This document shows, in pieces, positions 43,752-53,282 of a stretch of DNA of 64,000 nt (the stretch's first letter is position 1; the number at the start of each line of letters is the position of its first letter). A program made the translations under genes and the position numbers. The stretch is taken from positions 1 through 64,000 of the IMG/VR virus record IMGVR_UViG_3300002052_000002. One strand, 5' to 3'. Below the pieces are notes generated by a model. It searched no databases, was not told the DNA's origin, and worked only from the letters and a program-made list of their open reading frames with translations. Origin of the DNA: a virus.

Positions 43752-44474
43752 ATGAGACTCCCACGAAGTAAGATTGAATCACCGTATATAGCTAAAGCAG
43801 TAAAAAGATACCGTCCTGGTGGCTTTATGCCCACGCAATTTGATGGATGTATCCTTTGGCTGCGTGCTGATTTGGGGATAACAATTGATGTAGGAGTATC
43901 AGAATGGAAAAATCAAGCAGCAGATAATCTTCATCCTGTTCAAGCAAATACAGATTATCAACCAACTGTACATAATAATGCGATTAATGGGCATGCTGCT
44001 ATCCAATTTGATGGCACTGATGATTATCTTCAATGTACTGATACATTAGCACAGCCGTATATTTATTATATAGTATTAAACCATATAACTTATGAATTTT
44101 CAGATTATATATATGCGGGAGCAGGATTATCTAATGCAGGTAATATAATTACCTGGACAAATTACTATTTACATTCAGGATCCTCCGTTGATACTGGTAT
44201 AAATGCATCTAGTAAATCTGGTGTATGGGTTATACTTTCTGTGTTATATAATGGAGCAAATTCTAAATTTCGATTAAATAATGGAGAATGGGTAACGAGT
44301 CTTGATCCTGGAACAGATGCTGGTGGAGGAGTTACTCTTGGTGGGTATCCTCCTGCTAGTAACTGGGCTAATGTAGAATATGCAGAAGCCATTACTTATC
44401 TTGAAGATAAAACTATATTAGGAGAAGATTCTATAATTTTAAATTATCTTAATTCAAGATACGCAATATATTAA
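43752..44474 (+). CDS. LamG/concanavalin-like virion protein, copy 2 (240 aa)
   Basis: DGCILWLRADLGITIDVGV, ALQ-type strand HAAIQFDGTDDYLQC and EAITYLEDKTILGEDSI match copy 1 through the whole length, diverged in the binding loops. Two versions may offer different receptor specificities. Confidence 0.65.
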   Translation: MRLPRSKIESPYIAKAVKRYRPGGFMPTQFDGCILWLRADLGITIDVGVSEWKNQAADNLHPVQANTDYQPTVHNNAINGHAAIQFDGTDDYLQCTDTLAQPYIYYIVLNHITYEFSDYIYAGAGLSNAGNIITWTNYYLHSGSSVDTGINASSKSGVWVILSVLYNGANSKFRLNNGEWVTSLDPGTDAGGGVTLGGYPPASNWANVEYAEAITYLEDKTILGEDSIILNYLNSRYAIY

Positions 44475-44489
44475 AAAGGAGTGATATTA

Positions 44490-44606
44490 ATGATAACAGC
44501 ATTTTTGATTGGTGTAGGAATTGGTATTGGTGCAGGAGCATTTGGGCTCTATTTAGCGATTAAGAGAAGGATTATATCTGTTAAGATAGATGAGCCTTCA
44601 AATTAA
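44490..44606 (+). CDS. Gly-rich membrane microprotein (38 aa)
   Basis: GGAGTG before ATG 44490. FLIGVGIGIGAGAFGLYLA is one membrane helix with repeated glycine, followed by KRRIIS. Possibly a phage membrane or pilot peptide; unknown. Confidence 0.55.
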   Translation: MITAFLIGVGIGIGAGAFGLYLAIKRRIISVKIDEPSN

Positions 44607-44619
44607 GGAGTGAAAGTTA

Positions 44620-45201
44620 GTGGACTTACTCAATATATTACAAGGAAGGCAATCTATATGGGCACCCCAAATGCCACAACCACTTCCTGAATGGCCTCAA
44701 CTTCCTGGCCCAAGAAGTCCAGAACCGACAGAAGGAGCAGAAAGAGGAAGAGGAGGTTGGGCGGATTACTTTCAAGGACGAGTTTCAGATTGGGTACAAA
44801 GGCAACGGGAAAGAATGAATATGCTAAGAGGTATGCCAATACCTCAGCCATTACAATTCAGTCCACAGATTCCGCCATTTGGTGGGACCCAACCGATACC
44901 ATTGATGCAATTTGGTGGACGGCTCATGCCAGGACAAACTGGGATAGTCGGGGAAGCTGGAAGACCTGAAATGGTAACTGCTGGACAAGGAGGAGCAAGA
45001 GTTACTCCGATGATGCCTCAGCAAGGATTAGTTCCTCCCACAGGACAAGGACCAAATTGGGCGGAGTTGTTACCATTTATTTTGATGGCCCTACAACAGC
45101 TACAGCAAGGTGGAATCGGAGGACTTGGACAGCCTAATTGGGGGATGCCGAGACAGATGACTGGCACGCCAAATATATCGCCTCCAACGCGATCTAGGTA
45201 A
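44620..45201 (+). CDS. Pro/Gly/Gln-rich virion protein, GTG start (193 aa)
   Basis: AAGGAG nine bases before GTG 44620. Low complexity with PQPLPEWPQLPGPRSPEP, repeated PQ, and GIVGEAGRPEMVTAG, a motif found at the end of many tape-measure proteins (G-E-A-G). Probably an internal or tail protein ejected with DNA, by analogy only. Confidence 0.55.
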   Translation: MDLLNILQGRQSIWAPQMPQPLPEWPQLPGPRSPEPTEGAERGRGGWADYFQGRVSDWVQRQRERMNMLRGMPIPQPLQFSPQIPPFGGTQPIPLMQFGGRLMPGQTGIVGEAGRPEMVTAGQGGARVTPMMPQQGLVPPTGQGPNWAELLPFILMALQQLQQGGIGGLGQPNWGMPRQMTGTPNISPPTRSR

Positions 45202-45204
45202 TTT

Positions 45205-46614
45205 ATGGAATATGATGTCACGACCGAACAAAAGCTAAGATCTTTTGAGAAGTTGTTTAATTACAGACCTAATAATTTGAAATTGGCAAATATGCATAAG
45301 AGCGATTCCAAGACTCGTTTGATTCTTGGAGGTAAAAGGTCTGGCAAAACAACTTTTGGAGTCGTAGAGTGTGCATGGGCTGGATTAGGAATACACCCGT
45401 ATTTGAGTTATCCAGAGCCTCCACTGAACATCCGAATTTGTACCACTTCATTGACATCAGGAATAAAGGGAATCATTCTTCCTATGTTATATGATTGGAT
45501 TCCCAAACATGCCATAAAGAAATATTGGGCAGACGACCATATCCTAGAATTAGTGAATGGTACTTTATTCGATCTCAAATCCTACGAAATGGATTTGGAT
45601 AAGTTTGAAGGTGTCGCAAGGCACTTGGTATGGATGGATGAGGAGCCTCCCAAAGCTATCTATCAATCAAATCAATTGCGTACTATCGCAGCGGATTTAG
45701 GAATGGGCGAGATGGGAGGAAAGTTATTAATAACTTGTACTCCATTATACGGCATGACATGGTTATATTCTGACCTCTACGACAATACGGAGGCCAAGCC
45801 ACCTATTGTCGAACACTGTCATGTTACAATATTTGAGAATCCGACATTGCCTTTAGCCGCCATAGAAGCTGTAAAGAAAGATCCTGCTATGAAGGATAAT
45901 CTTGAGGCAGCCCTGTATGGGCGATTCTTCTCCAGATCTGGCCTTGTTTATCCAGAATTTGGGGATAGAAATTTAATGAAGCCAATAACAGAAATTCCTG
46001 ATGATTGGCTAGTTGTAATGGGAATAGATCCTTCTGGAGGTAGACACCCACATGGTGTTGTATTCTGCGGACTTACGAAAAGCAATATATGGGTTGTTTT
46101 TGATGAGGTACTTCAGACAGGGACTATTGATGAGTTGGTTAAAGAGATACAGAAAAGGCTCGGAAAAAGATTCCCGCCAAACTTAGTGGTGATGGATACT
46201 TCTGGCAAAGCGAAGCAAACTATCTCTGGAAAGAGTATTAAGGATATATTAGAAGCCCCTCCATACCGTTTGTACATAGAAGATGCGAGTAAGGATATTG
46301 AGGCGGGGCGACTGACAATGACTCAGTTATTGGATCCTGGCAAAATGCCTGATGGTAAGTTAATGGAGCCGAAATTATATGTCACTGAGAATTGCCACAA
46401 CTTGAAGCGAGAATTCAGAAACTATATATGGGATAACTGGACTCCAAAGAAAGCGGATAAGTCGGACCCAAAGGAAAGACCGCTAAAGAAAGATGATCAC
46501 TTGTTGGATGCTCTACGTTATGTCGTTATGCTTAACATTGTGTACCGACATCCAAAAATGACGTACAAACCAAAGCTTCCACAAGATGCTAGTAGGGTGA
46601 CGGGATATTTCTAA
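45205..46614 (+). CDS. terL: Terminase large subunit
   Basis: A 469-residue packaging ATPase/nuclease. Walker A GGKRSGKT (about 42), Walker B VWMDEE (about 143), coupling motif ITCTP (about 175); the nuclease carboxylates are GIDPSGG (about 273), VMDTSG (about 328) and DDHLLDALRY (about 430). It cuts concatemers and drives DNA into the prohead through the portal. The sequence order (ATPase then RNase-H-fold nuclease) and length are usual. Its stop shares bases with the next start. Confidence 0.95.
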   Translation: MEYDVTTEQKLRSFEKLFNYRPNNLKLANMHKSDSKTRLILGGKRSGKTTFGVVECAWAGLGIHPYLSYPEPPLNIRICTTSLTSGIKGIILPMLYDWIPKHAIKKYWADDHILELVNGTLFDLKSYEMDLDKFEGVARHLVWMDEEPPKAIYQSNQLRTIAADLGMGEMGGKLLITCTPLYGMTWLYSDLYDNTEAKPPIVEHCHVTIFENPTLPLAAIEAVKKDPAMKDNLEAALYGRFFSRSGLVYPEFGDRNLMKPITEIPDDWLVVMGIDPSGGRHPHGVVFCGLTKSNIWVVFDEVLQTGTIDELVKEIQKRLGKRFPPNLVVMDTSGKAKQTISGKSIKDILEAPPYRLYIEDASKDIEAGRLTMTQLLDPGKMPDGKLMEPKLYVTENCHNLKREFRNYIWDNWTPKKADKSDPKERPLKKDDHLLDALRYVVMLNIVYRHPKMTYKPKLPQDASRVTGYF

Positions 46615-46922
46615 TGCTTACAGGAAGAAATCCAGATACAGGAGAATTTCAGGAAGTATCAGTTACTAGTGGTGGAGAAGTCTTAATAACAGGAGACATT
46701 GAAGCCGCTGCTGGCCCTACTGATGTGTATAAAGCGTCGGATATAGATGAGGGAACTACTAGCTATTTTGGTTTTATTGATGCGGATGGAAATTGGTATA
46801 TTTTGAAACTAACTGATACTCAAGCACGATATGCCGTTGGTACACCCCCAACATCCGCTTATACTGATGCCTGGACTGCTAGAGCTAGTCTAACTTATTA
46901 TTATTTTTATGAGGTGTTTTAA
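46614..46922 (+). CDS. Small structural protein (102 aa)
   Basis: Begins LTGRNPDTGEFQEVSV with ATAT-type repeats; beta-rich. The sequence GYFGFIDADGNWYI-like strands (IDADGNWYILKL) are typical of phage virion proteins. Unknown specific role. Confidence 0.6.
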   Translation: MLTGRNPDTGEFQEVSVTSGGEVLITGDIEAAAGPTDVYKASDIDEGTTSYFGFIDADGNWYILKLTDTQARYAVGTPPTSAYTDAWTARASLTYYYFYEVF

Positions 46923-48482
46923 TTGGCAACACCAAGCTATACGACAGGATTAACAGGATTACTTCTTGAAATGCCAAGTACTTCAGGGTGGACAGCCCTT
47001 GGTGGTGGAGCTGGTGCATTAAATGCTCCTGAGACCGATGTTTTTATCCAAGGAGCAAATTGCATTGATAAAGGTTATTGGTCATCTGCCATTAAAGGTA
47101 TGATCTATAATATGGGATCTGACCAAGCTATTCCTGCTGACAATGCCCTTTACATATGGTTCCAATATACCGCTCCTCCTTCATTAGATACAGAAGCTAA
47201 TGGTGGAATCCGAGTAATAATTGGAAGTGGAACTGGTGATTATAATTATTGGTATGTAAAAGGGAAAGATACTTATACTTACGGTGGCTGGTTTTGTGCT
47301 GTAGTAGATCCTACTATCACTCCTGATAGTGCAGTTGGTTCTCCAACAGGTGCTCATCAATATTTTGGTGGAGTAGCAAATCTCCCTGGAGATGGTCCTA
47401 GTAAAGGGTATCCTTGGTGTATAGATGCTTTTAGATACGGAAGAGACTTTTATATAGGGAATGGAGAAGATGGAGACGAAGCTACTTTTGCGGGAGCAGC
47501 GGCTACAAATGATTTATCTGGAAATAGGTATGGACAATTCCAGGCAATAGATGGTGGATATTTAATGCAGTGCCGCCTAGTTATTGGGACTGCGACTTCT
47601 GCTGTGTATTTTGAGGATGCAAATACTCAAGTAATTATAGCCAATACTAAAAGAGTTTGTGCTGATTTTAATAAACTCGAAGTTAATAATGCTTCAAGTT
47701 ATGTATCTTGGACAGCAATTTCATTCTTAGCTCTTGGAACAGTTTCAAGAGGTGATTTTGAAGCGGTAGATGACGCTGATATAAATATAGATTCCTGTAC
47801 TTTTACGGATATGGGAACCTTCCTATTTAAAAGCAATAGTGCAATCGATAACACTACCTTTAGACGATGCGGCCAGGTTACACAGAATTCAGCTGAATTT
47901 GGTGGATGTATATTTGCTAATTCTTATGCTGCAATAGCTTTGTGTGCCAATGATCCCTCAAAACTTACTGATTGCTCGTGGACTTCAACTGGAACTGGTC
48001 ATGGTATTGAATTTACTACTACAGGTGAATACACATTCAATGGAAATTCATTCAGTAATTATGGAGCAGATGAAACAACTGATGCGGCCATCTATAATAA
48101 TTCAGGTGGGCTAATCACTCTAAACATTGGTGGTGGAGGGGATGGTAGTCCGACAGTTCGAAATGGATCAGGAGCCTCTACAGTACTTTGTGCTGGATTA
48201 GTCACATTAACATTAACAAACGTGTTCTCTGGCAGTGACGTAAGGATTTTCGACCAAGCTGGACCACCTCCAAATATCTTAGCTTCGGCAGATCCTTTTA
48301 CTGCAGCTGGATCAACAGGGAATTTCGAATATTCTTATACATATTCTCCTGATACATATGTGGATGTTGTAATTCATAAAGAAGATAAACAATGGTATTT
48401 TATTAACGATTATTTATTGGGGAATGCAGATGCTAGCATCCCAATTTCCCAGTTAACTGATAGACAATACACAAACCCTTAA
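46923..48482 (+). CDS. Beta-helix virion protein, TTG start (519 aa)
   Basis: GAGGTG then TTG 46923. The middle (DINIDSCTFTDMGTFLF, SAIDNTTFRRCGQ, SAEFGGCIFANSY) repeats short strands with Cys/Thr/Phe stacks, the sign of a parallel beta-helix. Such proteins are baseplate, spike or tail-surface parts. Exact family unknown. Confidence 0.6.
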   Translation: MATPSYTTGLTGLLLEMPSTSGWTALGGGAGALNAPETDVFIQGANCIDKGYWSSAIKGMIYNMGSDQAIPADNALYIWFQYTAPPSLDTEANGGIRVIIGSGTGDYNYWYVKGKDTYTYGGWFCAVVDPTITPDSAVGSPTGAHQYFGGVANLPGDGPSKGYPWCIDAFRYGRDFYIGNGEDGDEATFAGAAATNDLSGNRYGQFQAIDGGYLMQCRLVIGTATSAVYFEDANTQVIIANTKRVCADFNKLEVNNASSYVSWTAISFLALGTVSRGDFEAVDDADINIDSCTFTDMGTFLFKSNSAIDNTTFRRCGQVTQNSAEFGGCIFANSYAAIALCANDPSKLTDCSWTSTGTGHGIEFTTTGEYTFNGNSFSNYGADETTDAAIYNNSGGLITLNIGGGGDGSPTVRNGSGASTVLCAGLVTLTLTNVFSGSDVRIFDQAGPPPNILASADPFTAAGSTGNFEYSYTYSPDTYVDVVIHKEDKQWYFINDYLLGNADASIPISQLTDRQYTNP

Positions 48483-48498
48483 GGAGGTTGAATAAACT

Positions 48499-50082
48499 AT
48501 GGCAATTATGGTTGATCCCGATTATTTAAATGACGGGACAGAAATTATTATTACTCCAGCTAGTAAGACTGTGCAGCTAGTAGAAACTGGCAATCTGACG
48601 AGTGATGGAGTAACTATCAAATGTGTTTATTCGAAATTGAAGGAACTATGGAAAACGAATAATACATACATAAAGTATGCATTTCCTATGACTCCAATTA
48701 CGGACGAGCAGTTTGAAATGGTTAATGACTGGGATTGGGCAGATAGTACTACACGATACCTACTTAGAACTGGTGGGTGGGCTGTTAAGAATACTGGTGG
48801 AATTTCTACCGCAGAATGGTCTGGTATTGTAGGACTAGGTAGCCTTGAATCAGATGCTCAGGTATACTTTCAGCAAGGCTTAGCAGGAGCAGCAGGAAGT
48901 GCTGCATCTAATTTCCAATTAACAGGGCAAGTAAATCAGGCTATCCAAGTTTATGCATCTGGTGGGGATGATTTTAGATCATACTTAAAATTATTCTGTC
49001 GACATTGGGGATATTCGTTTGCTCAAGTTGAAATAGATGATATTGGTGTTTCAACTCTTACTTATCAGGCATATCGATTCCCATTGACTCATGTAGCAGA
49101 TCCTAAAGTTACTCAACCAATGTCAGCGATGTCTGCATCTCCATATACCGATATTAGTGCTGCTTGGTATTCGGCCGCTCAGCAAAGAGATATTGGAGGA
49201 ACAAATCGTGATTTCCACGTCATAATTGATGCTTCTGATGAAAACCTTGAAGATGCATATATGAGAATACAGTATTTATTGCTATCAGGTGGAAATATTA
49301 ATACTGGCGGAACTTATGGAACAGTAGTTGGAGACACAGCAGATCACCTGTTACATTTTACTGGAGACACTCTATATACAGAATTCTATTCTATTGAACC
49401 TACTGGTGGAACATATATAGATAATTTCCAAACTGATGACATCAATCGACTAATCTTTGTAGATGATACTGGAACAGAACGGCAATTCCCATATACTGCA
49501 GTCCTTACGCTTCAGTTTGGAGCTAATGTCTACGGCGATTCTAATTCTAAATATTGGGTATATTTTACGGATATTCCAAGTGGTAATTATGGAGATTCGG
49601 ATGCTTATTTAGTTAATACAGATAATTATGTTGCTACTGTTGCTAGAGCACGTAATTCTAATACCGCATACTTAACTGCAGCCAATGCTCATGGATTGTC
49701 TGCTGAGGATGGTATCGAAGTAGTGGATGTTGGTGGAGCTGGATATAATGGTGTATGGATAGTTTTAGATACTCCAAGTAACACTGAACTATCTTATGCT
49801 TGTACAGCTGGAGATGAAAGTTATACTGCTGATACTGATGGAACAATCTATGAGCAAATGGCTGGTAAAGTATGGGGACAATCCTCTGTTCAGAAATCAT
49901 TTGCCTATGATACTAATAGCCAGGGTGGAAGAACATCTGGTTCTAATGCAGACGTAACTGCGGTATCTATTGGCCTATCGTCTTCTCAGTTTGTTCTAGC
50001 AACTGGAACTATTCAGAGAAGTACTGCCAACTCGGTTTCATTGGTTTCGGCCTTGGAAAGAAACTACCAGAATCCTGCATAA
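48499..50082 (+). CDS. Large structural protein (527 aa)
   Basis: Begins MAIMVDPDYLNDGTEI; middle is beta-rich with repeated D/N-x-Y (QVYFQQGLAGAAGSAASNF). In phage genomes such proteins come just after terminase and before the portal and often form tail or head-surface components. Not assigned to a known fold. Confidence 0.6.
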   Translation: MAIMVDPDYLNDGTEIIITPASKTVQLVETGNLTSDGVTIKCVYSKLKELWKTNNTYIKYAFPMTPITDEQFEMVNDWDWADSTTRYLLRTGGWAVKNTGGISTAEWSGIVGLGSLESDAQVYFQQGLAGAAGSAASNFQLTGQVNQAIQVYASGGDDFRSYLKLFCRHWGYSFAQVEIDDIGVSTLTYQAYRFPLTHVADPKVTQPMSAMSASPYTDISAAWYSAAQQRDIGGTNRDFHVIIDASDENLEDAYMRIQYLLLSGGNINTGGTYGTVVGDTADHLLHFTGDTLYTEFYSIEPTGGTYIDNFQTDDINRLIFVDDTGTERQFPYTAVLTLQFGANVYGDSNSKYWVYFTDIPSGNYGDSDAYLVNTDNYVATVARARNSNTAYLTAANAHGLSAEDGIEVVDVGGAGYNGVWIVLDTPSNTELSYACTAGDESYTADTDGTIYEQMAGKVWGQSSVQKSFAYDTNSQGGRTSGSNADVTAVSIGLSSSQFVLATGTIQRSTANSVSLVSALERNYQNPA

Positions 50083-50095
50083 CTAGGAGGATGGC

Positions 50096-50548
50096 ATGGC
50101 GTATACTTTCGATGGTACTAATAAAATTATCACGTACTCTATTGGAACAACTGCAATAGATGTGAAAGATATCTATTCCAGATGGAAGAATTGGGTCCAA
50201 GATGAAGGAAGTATGTATCTAAAAGCTATAGATATTGTTGGTGGGGATCCAATTGATGAAATTAATGGGATTTATATTTCTACGTATGTATTTCTTATAA
50301 ATGGTTGGAGGATTCGGCCAGCAGAGGAGAATCATAAGGTAAAAGTACATAGTGGGATCCTACTGACTGATGTTGGAGAAAGTCCCTTTATCTCAACTGT
50401 AGGAAGTTATAATGTACTTGTAGAGTATTCACAGCCAGTTACTTCACAGACTGTAATGCTAGAAACGGGAATTAGTGGATTAACACAGGAAGAAAGTGAA
50501 CAGTTATTTAAAGCATTAACTACTGCAAAATTCTTGGCTTTGAAATAG
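50096..50548 (+). CDS. Structural protein (150 aa)
   Basis: The pattern DVKDIYSRWKNWVQ, then VGGDPID, YVFLINGWRIRPAEENH and FISTVGSYNVLVEY recurs in phage structural proteins of unknown role, frequently next to large beta-rich proteins as here. Probable tail or decoration component. Confidence 0.6.
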   Translation: MAYTFDGTNKIITYSIGTTAIDVKDIYSRWKNWVQDEGSMYLKAIDIVGGDPIDEINGIYISTYVFLINGWRIRPAEENHKVKVHSGILLTDVGESPFISTVGSYNVLVEYSQPVTSQTVMLETGISGLTQEESEQLFKALTTAKFLALK

Positions 50549-50556
50549 GAGTACTG

Positions 50557-50916
50557 ATGAATTGGTTATATAATATATTATCTCCTAGAAATGAATTAGA
50601 ATCGATAGAAGCGATGCTGGTCCACAGATTACCAGAATTCTTATACACGTCAGTTCCTGATATAGCGTTTCCTGAGCCGACGACCAGTGAATTGTTAAAT
50701 AACTTGATTAGACATGATTTTATTATACATCCTTCGACAGGGAATGTTATGACCGCATGGGATGTTAATAAAGTAGTAAAAGATAATTTAAAAACTATCT
50801 CCCATAATATGGCTTTAGAGTCACAAGTTGTGGAGAAAATCAAACCTATTCTTACGCGAGGTCTTCTTCCGGAATACCAATCACCAGGATGGGCACGATT
50901 TCTAAGATATTTGTAG
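50557..50916 (+). CDS. Hypothetical protein (119 aa)
   Basis: Helical (ESIEAMLVHRLPEFLYT, WDVNKVVKDNLKTISHN). Its tail runs into the next ribosome site (GGAGG). Unknown. Confidence 0.6.
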   Translation: MNWLYNILSPRNELESIEAMLVHRLPEFLYTSVPDIAFPEPTTSELLNNLIRHDFIIHPSTGNVMTAWDVNKVVKDNLKTISHNMALESQVVEKIKPILTRGLLPEYQSPGWARFLRYL

Positions 50917-50927
50917 GAGGTTTAATA

Positions 50928-51137
50928 ATGCCGAAGAAGAGCGATAACGAAATGAATGGAGAACAATCATACATATCTAAGATTGAAAGTGCAGCTAGAA
51001 AAAAGATGTATGATTTTCTAGGGTGGAAGAAAGAACAAGGCCCAGAAGCTCCAAGGGCTTGGAGAGCAAGAAAAGAACAAGGTCCAGGATTCTGGGGAGC
51101 AGATATTGGAGTTTCAGAAGAGAAAAAGAAAAAGTAA
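50928..51137 (+). CDS. Small basic protein upstream of portal (69 aa)
   Basis: AGGAGG before ATG 50928. Contains ISKIESAARKKMYDFLGWKK and repeated EQGP with Trp/Arg; ends EEKKKK. Position suggests a small head or scaffold partner. Confidence 0.6.
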   Translation: MPKKSDNEMNGEQSYISKIESAARKKMYDFLGWKKEQGPEAPRAWRARKEQGPGFWGADIGVSEEKKKK

Positions 51138-51147
51138 GGGGTAAATT

Positions 51148-52950
51148 ATGCCTATAATTGCTGCGCATCAAGGAATGATGTCCGACGTCCCATTGAAAGA
51201 GGATCCAGCTACACATATTGCTAACCTGTATCTATCTGGAAAACAGTGGCGTCAGGCAACGGAAGATAGGTGGAAGAGATTCTATAAACTCTACCGAAGT
51301 TATAGAGACGCAAGTTCCCATCCGTTTAAAAGTAACATCTTTGTTCCTTATATATTTTCTATTGTGGAAAGTTTAGTTCCAAAGATGTTGGGTACGGTAT
51401 TTAATACTAGGCCGATCATATCAATCCAGCCTAGAAAGGGAAGAACAGTTGGCCTCTGTAAGTTATTGGAATCATTACTGGAATATCAACTAGACGAAGA
51501 GCAATTAGAGTTCTTCTCTAAGATTTTGGAGTTCTTCAAAGAGACTTGTATTTATGGAACTGCATTCATGAAAGTAATTCCAAGATTTAATGATGATGAG
51601 TTAGTTTCTTTCAACTATATAGATTTAGAACCAATTGACCTATTTAATATATTTCCTGATTACCGTGCCAAATCGATACGGCGGATGAAATATATAATTC
51701 AGCTATCCTATATGGACTTGGATGAACTACAACATATGGAGAAACAAGGGTTCTACAAGAATGTAAAGGAAGTAGGAAATATATTAGAGGCTAATATGAA
51801 TATTGATGAGGCTAAACGACAAAGGTTGGCTTCAGTCGGAATCTTAGATGAGTATGGATTCGATGCACAGCGTAAAACAGTTGAAGTTTTAGAATATTGG
51901 GACAGAGATAAGATTTATGTAATCGGCGGAAGAAAAGTAATTCTTAAGGAAGAGGATAACCCATTTAGCGGCTTGTTGCCCTATATAATGGCAAGATATG
52001 TACCAGTTCAACACGAACTATATGGAATTGGAATCCCAGAAGTCGCAGAATCTTTACAAGAAGAACTTAATACTGTACGTAATCAGAGAATGGACAATGT
52101 TAATTTAATCATTAATCGAATGTTTGTTGCTCATAAATACGCAGACATTGACTTTGACCAATTAGTATCATATCCAGGAAATGTAATCTTAACTAATAAC
52201 ATGGATGCCGTAAAGCCTTTAGATACAAGAGACATTACCAAATCGGCCTACATGGAAGAAGAAATTATTAAGAGAGACATAGATAACGCTACTGGAGAAT
52301 TTGCTTATTCGCGAGGAGAAGCACCAGAAAGACGAGAAACAGCAACAGGAATAGTTAGACTGCAGCAAGCCGCTAATATTAGATTTGACACAATAGTGAA
52401 ATCATTAGAGTTTACTGTACTACGACATATCGCTAAGATGTTCTTATGGTTAGATTACCACTTCTTGTCACCAGAAGCGATGGCTAAAATTGTTGGGCAA
52501 GAAGAATTCATGAAGTATAATGGAATAGAGTTTTATAATCAGGATATAGAAGATGTTTTAAAGCAGTATAACTTCCAGCCTATGGGCTCCGCTACTACGG
52601 CTGTAAAAGAAGTACGAATCCAGCAAATGATGCAAGCCTATAGATTGTTTAATATGGATCCAATGATCAATCAGTTAGCATTAAGGAGAATGGTCCTTAG
52701 TGCATTGGAAATCAAGAATGAAGACGAATTACTTCAGCCACCTCCCATGATGGGACCAGGAGCAGGAATGCCTGGAATGATGGGGCCTGGACAAGCTGGT
52801 CCTGGCGGGGTACAAGCTCCAGCTCCTCCTCAAGCTCCGCAACCTGGTCAGAAGGCTATCCCAGCAGAACGGCAAATGGCCGAAATGATGAGGGTAGCTG
52901 GTGGTGGCCTTATCAAAGGAGGCCCGACGTTTCCTCAAAACGTGGGCTAA
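51148..52950 (+). CDS. Portal protein
   Basis: A 600-residue protein containing the N-terminal YRSYRDASSHPFKSNIFV and the typical portal core (FKETCIYGTAFMKVIP, IDLEPIDLFNIFPDY), and a Pro/Gly/Met-rich tail (PPPMMGPGAGMPGMMG). Portals form the dodecameric DNA channel at one vertex. Size and order (terminase, portal, scaffold, capsid) agree with P22/SU10-like podoviruses. Confidence 0.88.
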   Translation: MPIIAAHQGMMSDVPLKEDPATHIANLYLSGKQWRQATEDRWKRFYKLYRSYRDASSHPFKSNIFVPYIFSIVESLVPKMLGTVFNTRPIISIQPRKGRTVGLCKLLESLLEYQLDEEQLEFFSKILEFFKETCIYGTAFMKVIPRFNDDELVSFNYIDLEPIDLFNIFPDYRAKSIRRMKYIIQLSYMDLDELQHMEKQGFYKNVKEVGNILEANMNIDEAKRQRLASVGILDEYGFDAQRKTVEVLEYWDRDKIYVIGGRKVILKEEDNPFSGLLPYIMARYVPVQHELYGIGIPEVAESLQEELNTVRNQRMDNVNLIINRMFVAHKYADIDFDQLVSYPGNVILTNNMDAVKPLDTRDITKSAYMEEEIIKRDIDNATGEFAYSRGEAPERRETATGIVRLQQAANIRFDTIVKSLEFTVLRHIAKMFLWLDYHFLSPEAMAKIVGQEEFMKYNGIEFYNQDIEDVLKQYNFQPMGSATTAVKEVRIQQMMQAYRLFNMDPMINQLALRRMVLSALEIKNEDELLQPPPMMGPGAGMPGMMGPGQAGPGGVQAPAPPQAPQPGQKAIPAERQMAEMMRVAGGGLIKGGPTFPQNVG

Positions 52951-52964
52951 TATAGGAGACTAAT

Positions 52965-53282
52965 ATGCCAAAAAGCAGATTAGAAATGGTAATGGCTGAT
53001 GAAGCTACTAAAGTAGATGACTCAGCTAAACTACGGCAGCAAGCCGATGAATTTTATGCCTTGAAAGTCACGCTCGATAGTCGTGGCTGGAAAGAGATTA
53101 TTGGTAAGTATCTAGCAAACCGCCTAGATCTTAACAGATTTCTCCAAACTAAAACAACTCAAGAAAGGCACGAAATGTATGGTGCTCTTAACGAGGTGCA
53201 AGAATTTATAAGTTTCTTAGAACAGAAACTCAAAGATGGAGAAAAGGCAGTTATGGTACTTAACCGAAGGGAGGAAAAATGA
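52965..53282 (+). CDS. Small protein between portal and scaffold (105 aa)
   Basis: Mainly helical (LRQQADEFYALKVTLDSRGWK, ALNEVQEFISFLEQKLK). ATGA-type overlap (4 bases) with the scaffold gene. In other phages this slot holds portal-associated or head-completion proteins; unassigned. Confidence 0.6.
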   Translation: MPKSRLEMVMADEATKVDDSAKLRQQADEFYALKVTLDSRGWKEIIGKYLANRLDLNRFLQTKTTQERHEMYGALNEVQEFISFLEQKLKDGEKAVMVLNRREEK

